A stretch of DNA of 64,000 nucleotides from Pseudovibrio exalbescens DSM 16456. GTDB lineage: Bacteria > Pseudomonadota > Alphaproteobacteria > Rhizobiales > Stappiaceae. Below are positions 55,329 through 64,000 of this stretch, one piece after another. Numbering within the stretch: the first letter of the stretch is position 1; the number at the start of each line of letters is the position of its first letter. A program made the translations under genes and the position numbers. The notes beneath the pieces were generated by a model that saw only the letters and a list, made by a program, of their open reading frames with translations, was not told the origin of the DNA and ran no database searches. The stretch covers positions 372,001 to 436,000 of the forward strand of contig NZ_AUGS01000001.1 of assembly GCF_000422785.1 (NCBI RefSeq), read 5' to 3'.

Positions 55329-55495
55329 GTGCCCCCTGGTGAAATTTTTATTTCGATCACCTACGTAATATCAGGTATGTTAGCACAGAAATATCTGGAA
55401 AAAAGGATCATGATGGAGGGAAGAACGTGAGCTGTTCGACATCAGCGGGAGGAGGGATAACCCGTTGATGCTTAAGGGAGGAGGAGCCCCATATA

Positions 55496-58400
55496 ATGAA
55501 TGTTCATGTGCCGACCGTGCACCTAGATGACAAGTATAATCTAACGAGTGGCCGAGTCTACATTTCGGGAATCCAAGCATTGGTTCGGGTTGCGCTGGAC
55601 CGCGCGCGATTGGATCGGGCCGCCGGCTTGAACACCGGTGGGTTCATATCCGGGTATCGCGGTTCTCCGATTGCGGGGTATGACAGCGAACTGCAGCGCT
55701 CCAAGAAGCTTCTTGATCCACTCAACATACAGTTTCAGCCGGGTATCAACGAAGAGTTGGGAGCAACTGCCGTTTGGGGGTCCCAGAAGGTTCGCCAACA
55801 CGGACAAGGTGCTTCTGTCGATGGCGTTTTCGGCATCTGGTATGGCAAGGCCCCTGGTGTCGATCGGGCGGGCGATGTGCTGAAGCAAGCCAACGCCAGT
55901 GGCGTGGACCGCAATGGGGGGGTGCTAGCACTTGCAGGCGATGATCATCTGGCGAAGTCGTCCATCTTGCCGGCGCAGAGCGAATTTTTCTTCGAACACG
56001 CGGAAATCCCGGTCTTGAATCCTGCGGACGTGCAGGAAGTGCTCGACATGGGCCTGCATGGCTTTGAGCTTTCCCGGTTTTCCGGATTGTGGTCCGCCAT
56101 GATCTGTCTGGCGGATACGATGGATGGGTCGTCGACGATCTCCGTCGACATGGATCGCCACCGTTTCATCTGGCCGGAGGACAAGGACCCGCACAAGAGC
56201 GCCGAGTTGAATCGAGTACTCCTGCTGGGCAACAGGCTGGAGACGGAGCGGCTGTTGCGCGATATTCGCCTGCCGGCTGCGCAGGCTTATGCGCGGGCCA
56301 ATCGGCTGGACCGTGTCGGTTATGGCGCGACCAAGCCGCGGCTGGGATTGGTTGCAACCGGTAAGGCCTATCGTGATTTGTGCCAAGCGTTGCAGCTATG
56401 CGGCATCACCGAGGAACGGGCCAAGGAGATGGGGCTTGCGGTCTACAAGGTCGGCATGCCGTATCCGCTTGATCCTGCAGGCTTTGGTGAGTTTGCCCGT
56501 GGTGTTGAACGGATCATGGTCGTTGAACACAAACGGGCGTTTCTCGAACCCCAGATCAAAGAAATCGCCTATGGCTGGTCCGAGGAGCAGCGCCCGCAGG
56601 TGTGGGGGAAAAAGACGCCCCATGGAGAGCCTCTGCTTTCCGACGTGCTTGAATTGTCGATGGACGAGCTTGTCCGGGCGGTCATGACTTTCTTGCCGCG
56701 CGATTTCGTCACCGACGAAATGAAGGCCGTTGCTGATCGCATGATGCGTCAGCAGATGTGGGCGCAGGGGCACGGAGAAAAGGCGTCGCGCGTGCCCTAC
56801 TTCTGTTCCGGCTGTCCGCATTCCTCCTCTACGGTTGTCCCGGAAGGTGCTCGTGCCATGCCCGGCATTGGCTGTCATGCCATGACTGAGGTCGCCGGGC
56901 GGTCTACCGATGGGCAGATCGCCATGGGGGGCGAGGGCGTTCTGTGGGTTGGTCAGGCGCACTTTGCCAAGGATAAGCATGTGTTCGCCAACATGGGCGA
57001 TGGCACCTATGTGCATTCGGGTATTCTGGCGATCCGTCAGGCGGTTGCCGCGGGTGTACCGATTACCTACAAGATCCTGTTCAACGATGCCGTGGCCATG
57101 ACGGGCGGCCAGCAACATGATGACAAGCTGACCGTTCCCGCATTGTTGCGCCAACTGGATGCGGAAGGCGTAGGCAAGATTGCCCTTCTTTCAGAACGAC
57201 CGGAAATCTATGAAGGACGTCACGATTTGCCACTGGCCATGCCGGTGCAGCACCGCGACTACCTGATGGATGTGCAAAAGCAATTTCAGGCTTATGAGGG
57301 TGTGTCCGCGATCGTTTACGACCAGACCTGCGCCGCAGAGAAAAGACGCCGGCGCAAGAAGGGCTTGTATCCTGATCCTGACAAACGACTTTTCATCAAT
57401 GATCGCGTCTGTGAAGGCTGCGGGGACTGCTCTGTTCAATCCAACTGCCTGTCTGTGGAGCCACTACAAACCCCATTTGGAGAGAAGCGGCGCATCAATC
57501 AGTCTTCCTGCAACAAGGACTTCACCTGTGTGAAGGGCTTCTGCCCCTCTTTTGTTTTCGTGGAGGGGAGCGCCCTGCGCAAAGCCACCGCAGTTGACCT
57601 GGATGTAGAGACACTGGTGGCACAGCTGCCTGAGGTAACCCATCCGGACTTGTCGGAAACGCGCAACATGCTCATTGCCGGTATCGGCGGTATGGGCGTG
57701 ACGACGGTGGCCGCAGTTCTGGCCATGGCAGCGCATGTGGACGGTTTGCAGGCGTCGACGTTGGACATGACAGGCTTGGCGCAAAAAGGAGGGCCGGTTA
57801 CTTCCCACATTCGCTTTGCCAGTGCGGATGGATCCATCGAAGGACCGCGTGTGCCTCCGGCTCGGTTGGACACACTGCTGGCCAGCGACATGCTGGTGGC
57901 CACAAAGGCTGAACAGCTGACCATGGCCCATCGCACGCGTACCCGGACATTTGCGAATACACGCGTGGCTCCGACTGCCGAGTTCGCCATGAAGCAGACC
58001 TTGTCCTATGAAGACGCCAAGATGGTCAAAACACTTGAGGAGGCGTCGCTGGAACTCGCGCAGTTTGATGTGGCAACAATTGCAGAAAAGCTCTTTGGAG
58101 ATGCAATCTACACCAACATGATGCTGGTCGGGTTGGCTTATCAGGCCGGAAGCCTGCCGCCGTCGGCGGAAGCAATCGAACAGGCGATTGCCATCAATGG
58201 GGCGGCGGTCAAAGCCAACCTGCAGGCATTCCGTGCTGGACGGATCCTCTATGCCAACTCCGAGGCGATCTTCAAGGCGCTGCCGCGCGAAGATGCCTTG
58301 AAGATGATGAGCCTGGATGAAAAGATGAAGTTCTACGCCAGCGAACTGAGTGCCTATCAGGATGCAGCGTATGCACAGCGTTTCATTGACCGCATTGAAG

Positions 58401-58981
58401 CGGTGCGCGCAAAAGACGCCGAGCATGGGCCGGGTACCTTTGAGTTGACCTCAACTGCAGCGGACATGTTGTATAAGGTCATGGCTTACAAGGATGAGTA
58501 TGAAGTGGCGCGCCTCTATTCTGATCCGGCTTTCAAGCGCAAGTTGGAAGCCCAGTTCGAGAACCCGCGCAAGCTCACCGTCATGTTGGCTCCGCCGTTC
58601 CTGTCCAGAGAGTTGGATCCACGCACAGGTCGCCCCAAGAAACGCGCCTTTGGTCCTTGGATCTTCAAGGCGTTTAAGGTGCTGGCCGCTGGTAAAAAGC
58701 TGCGGGGTACTCGTCTTGATCCGTTCGGCTATACGGAGGAGCGGCGAGAAGAGCGGCAGCTATTGGTTCAATACGAGGCGGATCTATCGCGCGCGATCGG
58801 GCTATTGGGCACCTCCAGCTATGGCCTGTTGACCGAATTCTTGCGGATGCCTGATCTGGTGCGTGGTTTCGGTCCCGTCAAAAAGCAATCTCTCCACCGG
58901 GCGCAAGCGCGGCGCAAGGAGCTTTTGGCGCAACTTGAGGATGATCCTTCAACTGTGCAGTTCAAAACAGCGGCTGAATGA
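55496..58981 (+). CDS. Indolepyruvate:ferredoxin oxidoreductase, fused form
   Basis: The enzyme oxidatively decarboxylates aryl-pyruvates from Trp, Phe and Tyr, giving aryl-acetyl-CoA and reduced ferredoxin. The 1161 residues fuse the IorA-like and IorB-like parts. The pyrimidine-binding domain comes first (GGFISGYRGSPIAGYDSELQ), then a TPP domain (GDGTYVHSGILAIRQAVAAG; LFNDAVAMTGGQ), a [4Fe-4S]-type cysteine cluster (VCEGCGDCSVQSNC near residue 640, then two more cysteines), and the gamma domain (GIGGMGVTTVAAVLAMAAHV). A strong AAGGGAGGAGGAG precedes the ATG. It is divergent from an Lrp regulator and followed by a terminator. Confidence 0.93.
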   Translation: MNVHVPTVHLDDKYNLTSGRVYISGIQALVRVALDRARLDRAAGLNTGGFISGYRGSPIAGYDSELQRSKKLLDPLNIQFQPGINEELGATAVWGSQKVRQHGQGASVDGVFGIWYGKAPGVDRAGDVLKQANASGVDRNGGVLALAGDDHLAKSSILPAQSEFFFEHAEIPVLNPADVQEVLDMGLHGFELSRFSGLWSAMICLADTMDGSSTISVDMDRHRFIWPEDKDPHKSAELNRVLLLGNRLETERLLRDIRLPAAQAYARANRLDRVGYGATKPRLGLVATGKAYRDLCQALQLCGITEERAKEMGLAVYKVGMPYPLDPAGFGEFARGVERIMVVEHKRAFLEPQIKEIAYGWSEEQRPQVWGKKTPHGEPLLSDVLELSMDELVRAVMTFLPRDFVTDEMKAVADRMMRQQMWAQGHGEKASRVPYFCSGCPHSSSTVVPEGARAMPGIGCHAMTEVAGRSTDGQIAMGGEGVLWVGQAHFAKDKHVFANMGDGTYVHSGILAIRQAVAAGVPITYKILFNDAVAMTGGQQHDDKLTVPALLRQLDAEGVGKIALLSERPEIYEGRHDLPLAMPVQHRDYLMDVQKQFQAYEGVSAIVYDQTCAAEKRRRRKKGLYPDPDKRLFINDRVCEGCGDCSVQSNCLSVEPLQTPFGEKRRINQSSCNKDFTCVKGFCPSFVFVEGSALRKATAVDLDVETLVAQLPEVTHPDLSETRNMLIAGIGGMGVTTVAAVLAMAAHVDGLQASTLDMTGLAQKGGPVTSHIRFASADGSIEGPRVPPARLDTLLASDMLVATKAEQLTMAHRTRTRTFANTRVAPTAEFAMKQTLSYEDAKMVKTLEEASLELAQFDVATIAEKLFGDAIYTNMMLVGLAYQAGSLPPSAEAIEQAIAINGAAVKANLQAFRAGRILYANSEAIFKALPREDALKMMSLDEKMKFYASELSAYQDAAYAQRFIDRIEAVRAKDAEHGPGTFELTSTAADMLYKVMAYKDEYEVARLYSDPAFKRKLEAQFENPRKLTVMLAPPFLSRELDPRTGRPKKRAFGPWIFKAFKVLAAGKKLRGTRLDPFGYTEERREERQLLVQYEADLSRAIGLLGTSSYGLLTEFLRMPDLVRGFGPVKKQSLHRAQARRKELLAQLEDDPSTVQFKTAAE

Positions 58982-59021
58982 CGTTAGGTTGGGTGTGATC
59001 AGGATCACTGTATGTTGGAAA

Positions 59022-59053
59022 GTCGGGCCCCCGTGGCCCGGCTTCTTTATTTT
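59022..59053 (+). terminator. Rho-independent terminator of the oxidoreductase gene
   Basis: GTCGGGCC and GGCCCGGC arms (59022-59029 with 59035-59042) close a CCCGT loop and are followed by TTCTTTATTTT. Confidence 0.8.
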
Positions 59054-59133
59054 GCCCTATTAATCTTTGGTCGAGCTTTCTACCTTTACGACACGCCAGC
59101 TACCGCCAGTCACATTTTTGCGCATTCATGCTG

Positions 59134-59163
59134 TTGACAAAAAAACCGTCTAGACGGTATAGA
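59134..59163 (+). promoter_or_regulatory. Sigma-70-type promoter of the TetR-RND operon
   Basis: TTGACA (59134-59139) and TATAGA (59158-59163) are separated by 18 bases. The first TetR operator fills most of the spacer, so repressor binding would block RNA polymerase directly. Confidence 0.75.
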
Positions 59164-59199
59164 AACCGTCCGGACGGTGCAGAATACCGACTGGACGGT
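59145..59199 (+). promoter_or_regulatory. Three tandem palindromic TetR operators
   Basis: ACCGTCTAGACGGT (59145-59158) and ACCGTCCGGACGGT (59165-59178) are perfect 14-bp palindromes, and ACCGACTGGACGGT (59186-59199) is a near copy. Start-to-start distances are 20 and 21 bp, about two helical turns, so all three face the same side of DNA. They lie 41-95 bases upstream of tetR. Confidence 0.85.
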
Positions 59200-59239
59200 A
59201 TAGATATTTGCTGCGGATTTGGTCCGTTGGAGAGCGCAG

Positions 59240-59776
59240 ATGGCAAGCGAGACCCGATCATTGATTTTGGATGCTGTAAGGAGCATCGTGCTGGAGAGTG
59301 GTGTTGGCGCGCTGACCATTGACGGAGTGGCTGCAAGAGCAGGCCTGTCAAAAGGGGGAGTGCTGTACAACTACCGCTCCAAGGATGCATTGGTTGCCGG
59401 TCTTATCGATCACCTCTGCGACCGGTGGTCCAACGAGATCAATGAGCGTACGAAAAAGAATCAGGCGCGCGGACTGAACTATCCGACACTTCGCGCTGTA
59501 CTGTCGTTGGAACATGATGTCCTCGAACGTGTCTTGCCGGTTTGCCTGATCTCCATGTCGGACCGCCGCGCCGAACACATCTCTCCATTTCGGGATCTTT
59601 GTCAGAAATACAGCGATCGCATCTCCAGCGAGATCGCCAATCCGGCGGCCGCAGTGTTGGCCGAGGTGTTTATTGACGGCCTGTATTCAAGACGCGCCTT
59701 TGATGTGGAATTGCGCAAGCCTGAGGAATTGGAAGCAGCCAAGGAACTGCTCTTTGAGCTGCTGGATCGGTGTTGA
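59240..59776 (+). CDS. TetR-family repressor of the RND efflux operon
   Basis: The ATG at 59240 with GGAGAG at 59229-59234 gives 178 residues. The N-terminal helix-turn-helix is SLILDAVRSIVLESGVGALT, then IDGVAARAGLSKGGVLYNYR (about 28-47), followed by SKDALVAGLIDHL. The C-terminal ligand domain has three cysteines and no recognised subfamily. Three palindromes over its own promoter indicate autoregulation and control of the downstream pump genes, whose first start is 43 bases after its stop. Confidence 0.92.
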   Translation: MASETRSLILDAVRSIVLESGVGALTIDGVAARAGLSKGGVLYNYRSKDALVAGLIDHLCDRWSNEINERTKKNQARGLNYPTLRAVLSLEHDVLERVLPVCLISMSDRRAEHISPFRDLCQKYSDRISSEIANPAAAVLAEVFIDGLYSRRAFDVELRKPEELEAAKELLFELLDRC

Positions 59777-59819
59777 ACCAAGACGTGACTGAAGACCAGC
59801 TTTTGTTTGGGAAAGAGCG

Positions 59820-60914
59820 ATGAGAACAACGAACACAAGAAAAGGGTTATCTTGGTGGGGTGGCCCCGTTGCCGTTATGGCGCTGGGCCTCATGCTCGCT
59901 GGTTGCCAGGAAGACAACACGACAGCATCTGCTACTGAAGAGGAGCCGCCGCGCGTTGCGCCGGTGATGACCGTCTCGGCAGAGGAGGGGATGGTTACCC
60001 GCAATTTCACCGGCCGGGTTGAAGCCGTGCAAACGGTCAATCTGGCTTTTCGCGTTGGTGGACAGTTGACGAAACTGCCAGTGCGAGAAAGCCAGTTGGT
60101 CAAAGAAGGTGAGTTGATCGCTGCCTTGGATCCAGCTGATTATGAAGCTGCCGTTCGCGAGGCAGAGGTGAATATCGAACAGCGCAAACTCGATCTTGAT
60201 CGCTATGAAACGCTCAAGGACAAGGAAGTTGTTTCGCAAGGCGCCTACGATAGTGCCAAGACGGCCTACGATCTGGCCGCCGTACAACTGGATAACGCTA
60301 AACGGAACTTGAGCTACACCAAAATATACGCGCCGTATGATGCGATTATCTCCAAAAGATTGGTTGATAATTTTACCATCATTGATGCGGGAACAAGCGT
60401 AATCCGCATTCAGGATGTGCATGAGGTGCAGATTGATATCAATGTACCAGAGCGGCTGTTTGCTCAGGCGCGCGAGCAGAACCTGATCTCCATGACCGCA
60501 GAGTTTCCAGCGCATCCTGGCAAGGAGTATCCGCTGGAGTATCGTGAGCATTCAACTGAAGCTGATCCGATCACGCAAACCTACCGCGTGACACTGGCGA
60601 TGCCGCATCCCGATGACATTCAGGTGTTTCCGGGGATGACAGCCAGTGTCCGCATCAAGGCGCGCCAGTTTGGTATGCAAGGCAGTCCGGGGCTGCTTGT
60701 GCCGACGTCGGCAGTTGCGGCTGATCCCGAACGGGACCCGTATGTTTGGATCTTTGACCCGGACACGAACACGGTCTCCAAGCGAGAAGTTGAAATCGGC
60801 ACGCTTTATGGTCCGTACATACCGGTGGTATCCGGTCTTGAAGAAGGCGACATGATCGTAACGGCTGGTGTTGGCTACCTTCAGGATGGCGAGACCATTC
60901 GACCGATGAAGTAA
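59820..60914 (+). CDS. RND efflux periplasmic adaptor (MFP) lipoprotein
   Basis: The 364-residue adaptor links the RND pump to an outer-membrane channel. It starts with a lipoprotein signal (lipobox LAGC, Cys29). The order is a beta-barrel/lipoyl half (NLAFRVGGQLTKLPVRESQL; VKEGELIAALDPADYEAAVR), a short alpha-hairpin (about 105-165, ERKLDLDRYETLKD-like helix pair), the second lipoyl half (YTKIYAPYDAIISKRLVDNF), and membrane-proximal strands ending YLQDGETIRPMK. The pump gene follows 15 bases downstream. No outer-membrane channel gene is in the window. Confidence 0.94.
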   Translation: MRTTNTRKGLSWWGGPVAVMALGLMLAGCQEDNTTASATEEEPPRVAPVMTVSAEEGMVTRNFTGRVEAVQTVNLAFRVGGQLTKLPVRESQLVKEGELIAALDPADYEAAVREAEVNIEQRKLDLDRYETLKDKEVVSQGAYDSAKTAYDLAAVQLDNAKRNLSYTKIYAPYDAIISKRLVDNFTIIDAGTSVIRIQDVHEVQIDINVPERLFAQAREQNLISMTAEFPAHPGKEYPLEYREHSTEADPITQTYRVTLAMPHPDDIQVFPGMTASVRIKARQFGMQGSPGLLVPTSAVAADPERDPYVWIFDPDTNTVSKREVEIGTLYGPYIPVVSGLEEGDMIVTAGVGYLQDGETIRPMK

Positions 60915-60929
60915 CCGGGAGAGTCCCTC

Positions 60930-63900
60930 ATGGATATTGCACGCTACTCAATTGAGAAGCCGGTCAATGTCTGGATGGTTGTTTTGATCGCCTTGCTTGG
61001 CGGCATATGGGCACTCTCCAGCATTGGTCGTCTTGAAGATCCTGAGTTCACGATCAAATCGGCTCAGGTCATTACGGCCTATCCCGGCGCTACGGCCTCG
61101 GAGGTAGAAGAGGAAGTTACTGAAAAGCTGGAAACGGCCATACAGCAGCTTTCTCAGTTGAATGAACTGACCTCCAATTCGGAGCCCGGACTGTCGCGTA
61201 TTCAGGTGGAGATCAAAGACACCTACGACAAGCACGAGCTGCCGCAGGTGTGGGATGAGCTGCGCCGAAAAGTGAATGACATTCGGAACGACCTTCCGGC
61301 CGGTGTCCGTGATCCTATCGTGTTTGACGATTTTGGTGATGTGTACGGGCTCTACTATGCCTTCACGGCTCAGGGTTATTCCAATCGGGAGTTTCGTGAT
61401 GCGACCCAGGAGTTGCGTCGGGAACTGTTGACCGTCGATGGCGTTGCGAAGGTGGATGTTCTGGGCGAGCCACAGGATGAAATTCGCATCAATGTCTCGC
61501 AGGATCGGTTGGCTCAACTTGGCATCACGCTCAACGATGTCATGGCGGTTCTAGGTGCAGAAAACGCGGTGCAGGAAAACGGCTCCACCATGTCCGGTGA
61601 TGCCCGGCTGCGGATCGTGACCGACTCGGCTTTTCACGATTATCGCAGCATTGCCGATCTGGTAATCGGTCGACCTGGCTCCACTGCCATGGTGCGGCTA
61701 TCAGATGTGGCAACAATCTCGGTCAACGAGCCGGATGATCCCGACGCTATCGTGCGTCACAATGGCATGCGTGCCGTTACGCTGGGGGTTTCAGCTGTTT
61801 CCGGTACAAACATCGTGGACGTCGGTCAGCGGGTAGAGGCGTACATCAACAAGCTGCACAAGGATTTGCCGCTTGGAATGGAAATATGGCCGATCTACCA
61901 ACAGCATGTGGTTGTTGATGCGGCTGTGAGCGACTTCGTGCTCAATCTGGCCATGTCCGTTGCAATCGTGATTGTCGTTCTGGGTATCTTTATGGGCTGG
62001 AGAGCGGCTCTGGTGGTGGGCACATCGTTGTTCCTGACCGTGATGGCTACCGTGTTCTGGATGAAGATATTCGAGCTGCAACTTCAGCGCATCTCGCTGG
62101 GTGCTCTGGTGATTGCCATGGGCATGTTGGTGGACAATGCCATCGTGGTTGCAGAGGGCATGATGATCAACATGCAACGGGGCATGAAACCGTTGCCAGC
62201 CGCTTCGTTGGTGGTGCGGCAAACCAAATGGCCGCTGTTGGGCGCAACCGTAATCGGCATCATGGCGTTCTCCGGCATCGGTCTGTCTCCGGATGCAACC
62301 GGTGAGTTCATGTTCTCACTGTTCGCCGTTGTTGCTATTTCCCTGTTGATGTCATGGGTCTTTGCAATCCTGCTTACCCCCTTGTTCGGCAAGTACTTCT
62401 TCATCACGACCTTGAGCGGTGAGGACAAGGATCCCTATCGCGGGCTCTTGTATGTAACCTTCAAGAAGGTGCTTGTGGTTGCTCTCAAGTTCCGGCCTTT
62501 GACAATCCTGTTGCTCATCGCCACGACCGCTGTGTGCATGTACAGCTTCAAGTATGTGGGTGTTGCGTTCTTCCCGGATTCCTCGACGCCCATGTTCTAT
62601 GTGAACTACTGGGCCCCTCAGGGCGCGGATATTCGCAGTACGGATCGGGATCTGAAAATCCTCGATGAATACATTCGGGGGCTGGATAGCGTTACTGCGA
62701 CGAGTGCTTTTGCCGGTCGTGGTGCGGCGCGCTTCATGCTTACCTACAGCCCTGAAGATGCCACCTCCAACTATGGTCAGATTATTGTCCGAACCAAAAC
62801 AACCGAGACAATTGACGCTTTGGCAGAAAGGGTGCGTGAGTTCGGCTTGCAGACCTTCCCGAATGCCCGGGTGTTCACTGAGCGTCTGGTTTTCGGACCG
62901 CCCAGCGGGGCTTCCATTCAGGCTCGTTTCTCTGGCAAGGATGCAAATGTACTGCGTGGATTGGCTGAGGAAGCTGAACGCATTTTCCGAGATCCTAAGT
63001 ATCGGTTGCACGATGTACGCACTGACTGGCGCGAGCGCGAGTTCGTTCTGACACCTTTGTTTGATGAGGATCGAGCAAGGATTGCCGGCATTACCCGTCA
63101 GGATCTTGCATCAGCGATCCAGTTTTCCTCTGAAGGAATGCGCGCTGGCAGTTATCGTGATGGGGATGAGAATATTCCGATCATGGTGCGCCGTGACCGT
63201 CCGGATGGCATGACCGCCTCTGAAGCTTTGATGGACACGCTCGTTTGGAGCTCGCAACAGAGCGCCTATGTGCCGATTGATCAGGTGACGGATGGCGTGA
63301 AAACTGTTGCCGAGGATACCATTATTCGGCGCCGGGATCGGGTGAAGACCATTACCGTGATGGGTGCCAATGCGGATGATGAACTGGCTTCAACGGCTCA
63401 TGCACGCATACGGGGCGCGATTGAATCCATTCCGTTGCCGGAGGGCTATTCTCTGGAATGGGGCGGAGAGTATGAAAGCTCCAATGATGCGAACGCTTCT
63501 CTTGGGGCGGCCCTGCCAATCGGGTTCCTGACGATGGTGATCATCTCCATTTTGCTGTTCGCCAAGGTACGCGAACCTTTGATGATCTGGTTGATGGTGC
63601 CAATGTCGATCAATGGCGTGACCATTGCTCTGCTTGGAACCGGCTTTCCGCTGGACTTCATGGCGATCCTCGGCGTCTTGTCCCTCTCGGGTATGCTTAT
63701 CAAGAATGCGATTGTTTTGATTGAAGAGATCGCCATTCAGATTGATGAGGGCAAGGAGAAGTTTCAGGCGGTGGTGGATGCCAGTGTCTCACGTTTGAGA
63801 CCGGTTACCATGGCAGCGTTCACAACCATTCTTGGCATGGCGCCACTGGTCATTGATCCGATGTTCCGCAGTATGGCTGTGTCGATCATGGGCGGGCTTG

Positions 63901-64000
63901 CGTTTGCAACTGTGCTGACCCTGATTGCTGCGCCAGCCTTGTACTGCGCCTTCTATCGCATCAAGTACCATCCGCTTGATCAGCACCCTGAAGGCGGGGA
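60930..64000 (+). CDS. RND efflux pump inner-membrane permease (partial)
   Basis: The ATG at 60930 opens a frame that stays open to the right edge (1023 codons); an RND pump is normally about 1020-1060 residues, so only the C-terminal tail is missing. The N-terminal helix is PVNVWMVVLIALLGGIWALS, the first porter domain has VITAYPGATASEVEEEVTEK, and helix 4 carries the motif GMLVDNAIVVAE with Asp402-Asn403, a form seen in RND pumps distinct from AcrB's Asp-Asp. The second half repeats the pattern with LSGMLIKNAIVLIEE and TTILGMAPLVIDP. Twelve membrane helices and two large periplasmic loops are expected. The substrate is unknown. Confidence 0.95.
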   Translation, partial: MDIARYSIEKPVNVWMVVLIALLGGIWALSSIGRLEDPEFTIKSAQVITAYPGATASEVEEEVTEKLETAIQQLSQLNELTSNSEPGLSRIQVEIKDTYDKHELPQVWDELRRKVNDIRNDLPAGVRDPIVFDDFGDVYGLYYAFTAQGYSNREFRDATQELRRELLTVDGVAKVDVLGEPQDEIRINVSQDRLAQLGITLNDVMAVLGAENAVQENGSTMSGDARLRIVTDSAFHDYRSIADLVIGRPGSTAMVRLSDVATISVNEPDDPDAIVRHNGMRAVTLGVSAVSGTNIVDVGQRVEAYINKLHKDLPLGMEIWPIYQQHVVVDAAVSDFVLNLAMSVAIVIVVLGIFMGWRAALVVGTSLFLTVMATVFWMKIFELQLQRISLGALVIAMGMLVDNAIVVAEGMMINMQRGMKPLPAASLVVRQTKWPLLGATVIGIMAFSGIGLSPDATGEFMFSLFAVVAISLLMSWVFAILLTPLFGKYFFITTLSGEDKDPYRGLLYVTFKKVLVVALKFRPLTILLLIATTAVCMYSFKYVGVAFFPDSSTPMFYVNYWAPQGADIRSTDRDLKILDEYIRGLDSVTATSAFAGRGAARFMLTYSPEDATSNYGQIIVRTKTTETIDALAERVREFGLQTFPNARVFTERLVFGPPSGASIQARFSGKDANVLRGLAEEAERIFRDPKYRLHDVRTDWREREFVLTPLFDEDRARIAGITRQDLASAIQFSSEGMRAGSYRDGDENIPIMVRRDRPDGMTASEALMDTLVWSSQQSAYVPIDQVTDGVKTVAEDTIIRRRDRVKTITVMGANADDELASTAHARIRGAIESIPLPEGYSLEWGGEYESSNDANASLGAALPIGFLTMVIISILLFAKVREPLMIWLMVPMSINGVTIALLGTGFPLDFMAILGVLSLSGMLIKNAIVLIEEIAIQIDEGKEKFQAVVDASVSRLRPVTMAAFTTILGMAPLVIDPMFRSMAVSIMGGLAFATVLTLIAAPALYCAFYRIKYHPLDQHPEGG

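Overview
The window is a 64 kb chromosomal segment of a motile alphaproteobacterium. The evidence is a Caulobacter-type flagellar cluster (FliX, CckA, MotE-like protein), CtrA boxes of the TTAA-N7-TTAA type, a LexA box of the alphaproteobacterial GAAC-N7-GAAC type in front of recA, a single-cysteine DksA, the ATPase zeta subunit (DUF1476) beside purC, and the recA-alaS-icd neighbourhood. I cannot name the genus from the sequence alone; a marine Kordiimonadales-, Sneathiellales- or Rhodospirillales-like organism would fit.

Region 1 (1-20.4 kb) is flagellar. On the minus strand are flgI-flgJ plus a partial gene running off the left edge, and flgF-flgG-flgA-flgH. Each of these units has a well-spaced sigma-54 (-24/-12) promoter. 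fliX diverges from flgI and is followed by dksA. On the plus strand fliL-fliM, a DUF6468-like membrane protein, a MotE-like protein and a secreted 1417-residue AMIN-like/TPR protein follow two tandem CtrA boxes. fliO (with a very long disordered tail) and fliP lie on the minus strand. flgB-flgC-fliE-fliQ-fliR-flhB follow another CtrA box and lead directly into cckA, the kinase at the top of the CtrA phosphorelay. The layout therefore reads as a CtrA tier (early genes), then a FliX/sigma-54 tier (rod, P-ring and L-ring genes).

Region 2 (20.4-43.6 kb) holds cckA, an ORF6N-domain protein with an internal palindrome, a small lipoprotein, pseudouridine catabolism (psuK-psuG), recA, alaS, a K+ channel with a cyclic-nucleotide-binding domain, a glycerophosphodiesterase, NADP isocitrate dehydrogenase, an HdeD protein, trmJ-murI, an AGCS amino-acid/Na+ symporter, a YhhN protein, an FkbM methyltransferase, rpsD, ttcA and a pentapeptide-repeat lipoprotein.

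Region 3 (43.6-53 kb) is the purine block, transcribed leftward: purC, purS, a 35-residue membrane protein, purQ, then purL, bolA and grxD. A peroxiredoxin/AraC/chromate-transporter module sits between purQ and purL. DUF1476 diverges from purC.

Region 4 (53-64 kb) carries an HpcH/HpaI aldolase, rpe, an Lrp-type regulator divergent from a fused indolepyruvate:ferredoxin oxidoreductase, and a TetR-MFP-RND efflux operon with three phased palindromic operators over its promoter. The RND pump gene is cut by the right edge.

I saw no rRNA, tRNA, CRISPR array, insertion sequence or prophage. The strongest candidate for undescribed biology is the MotE-like/giant secreted AMIN-TPR pair in the flagellar operon; next are the CtrA-box-headed operon that ends in cckA and the ORF6N gene with its palindromic element.
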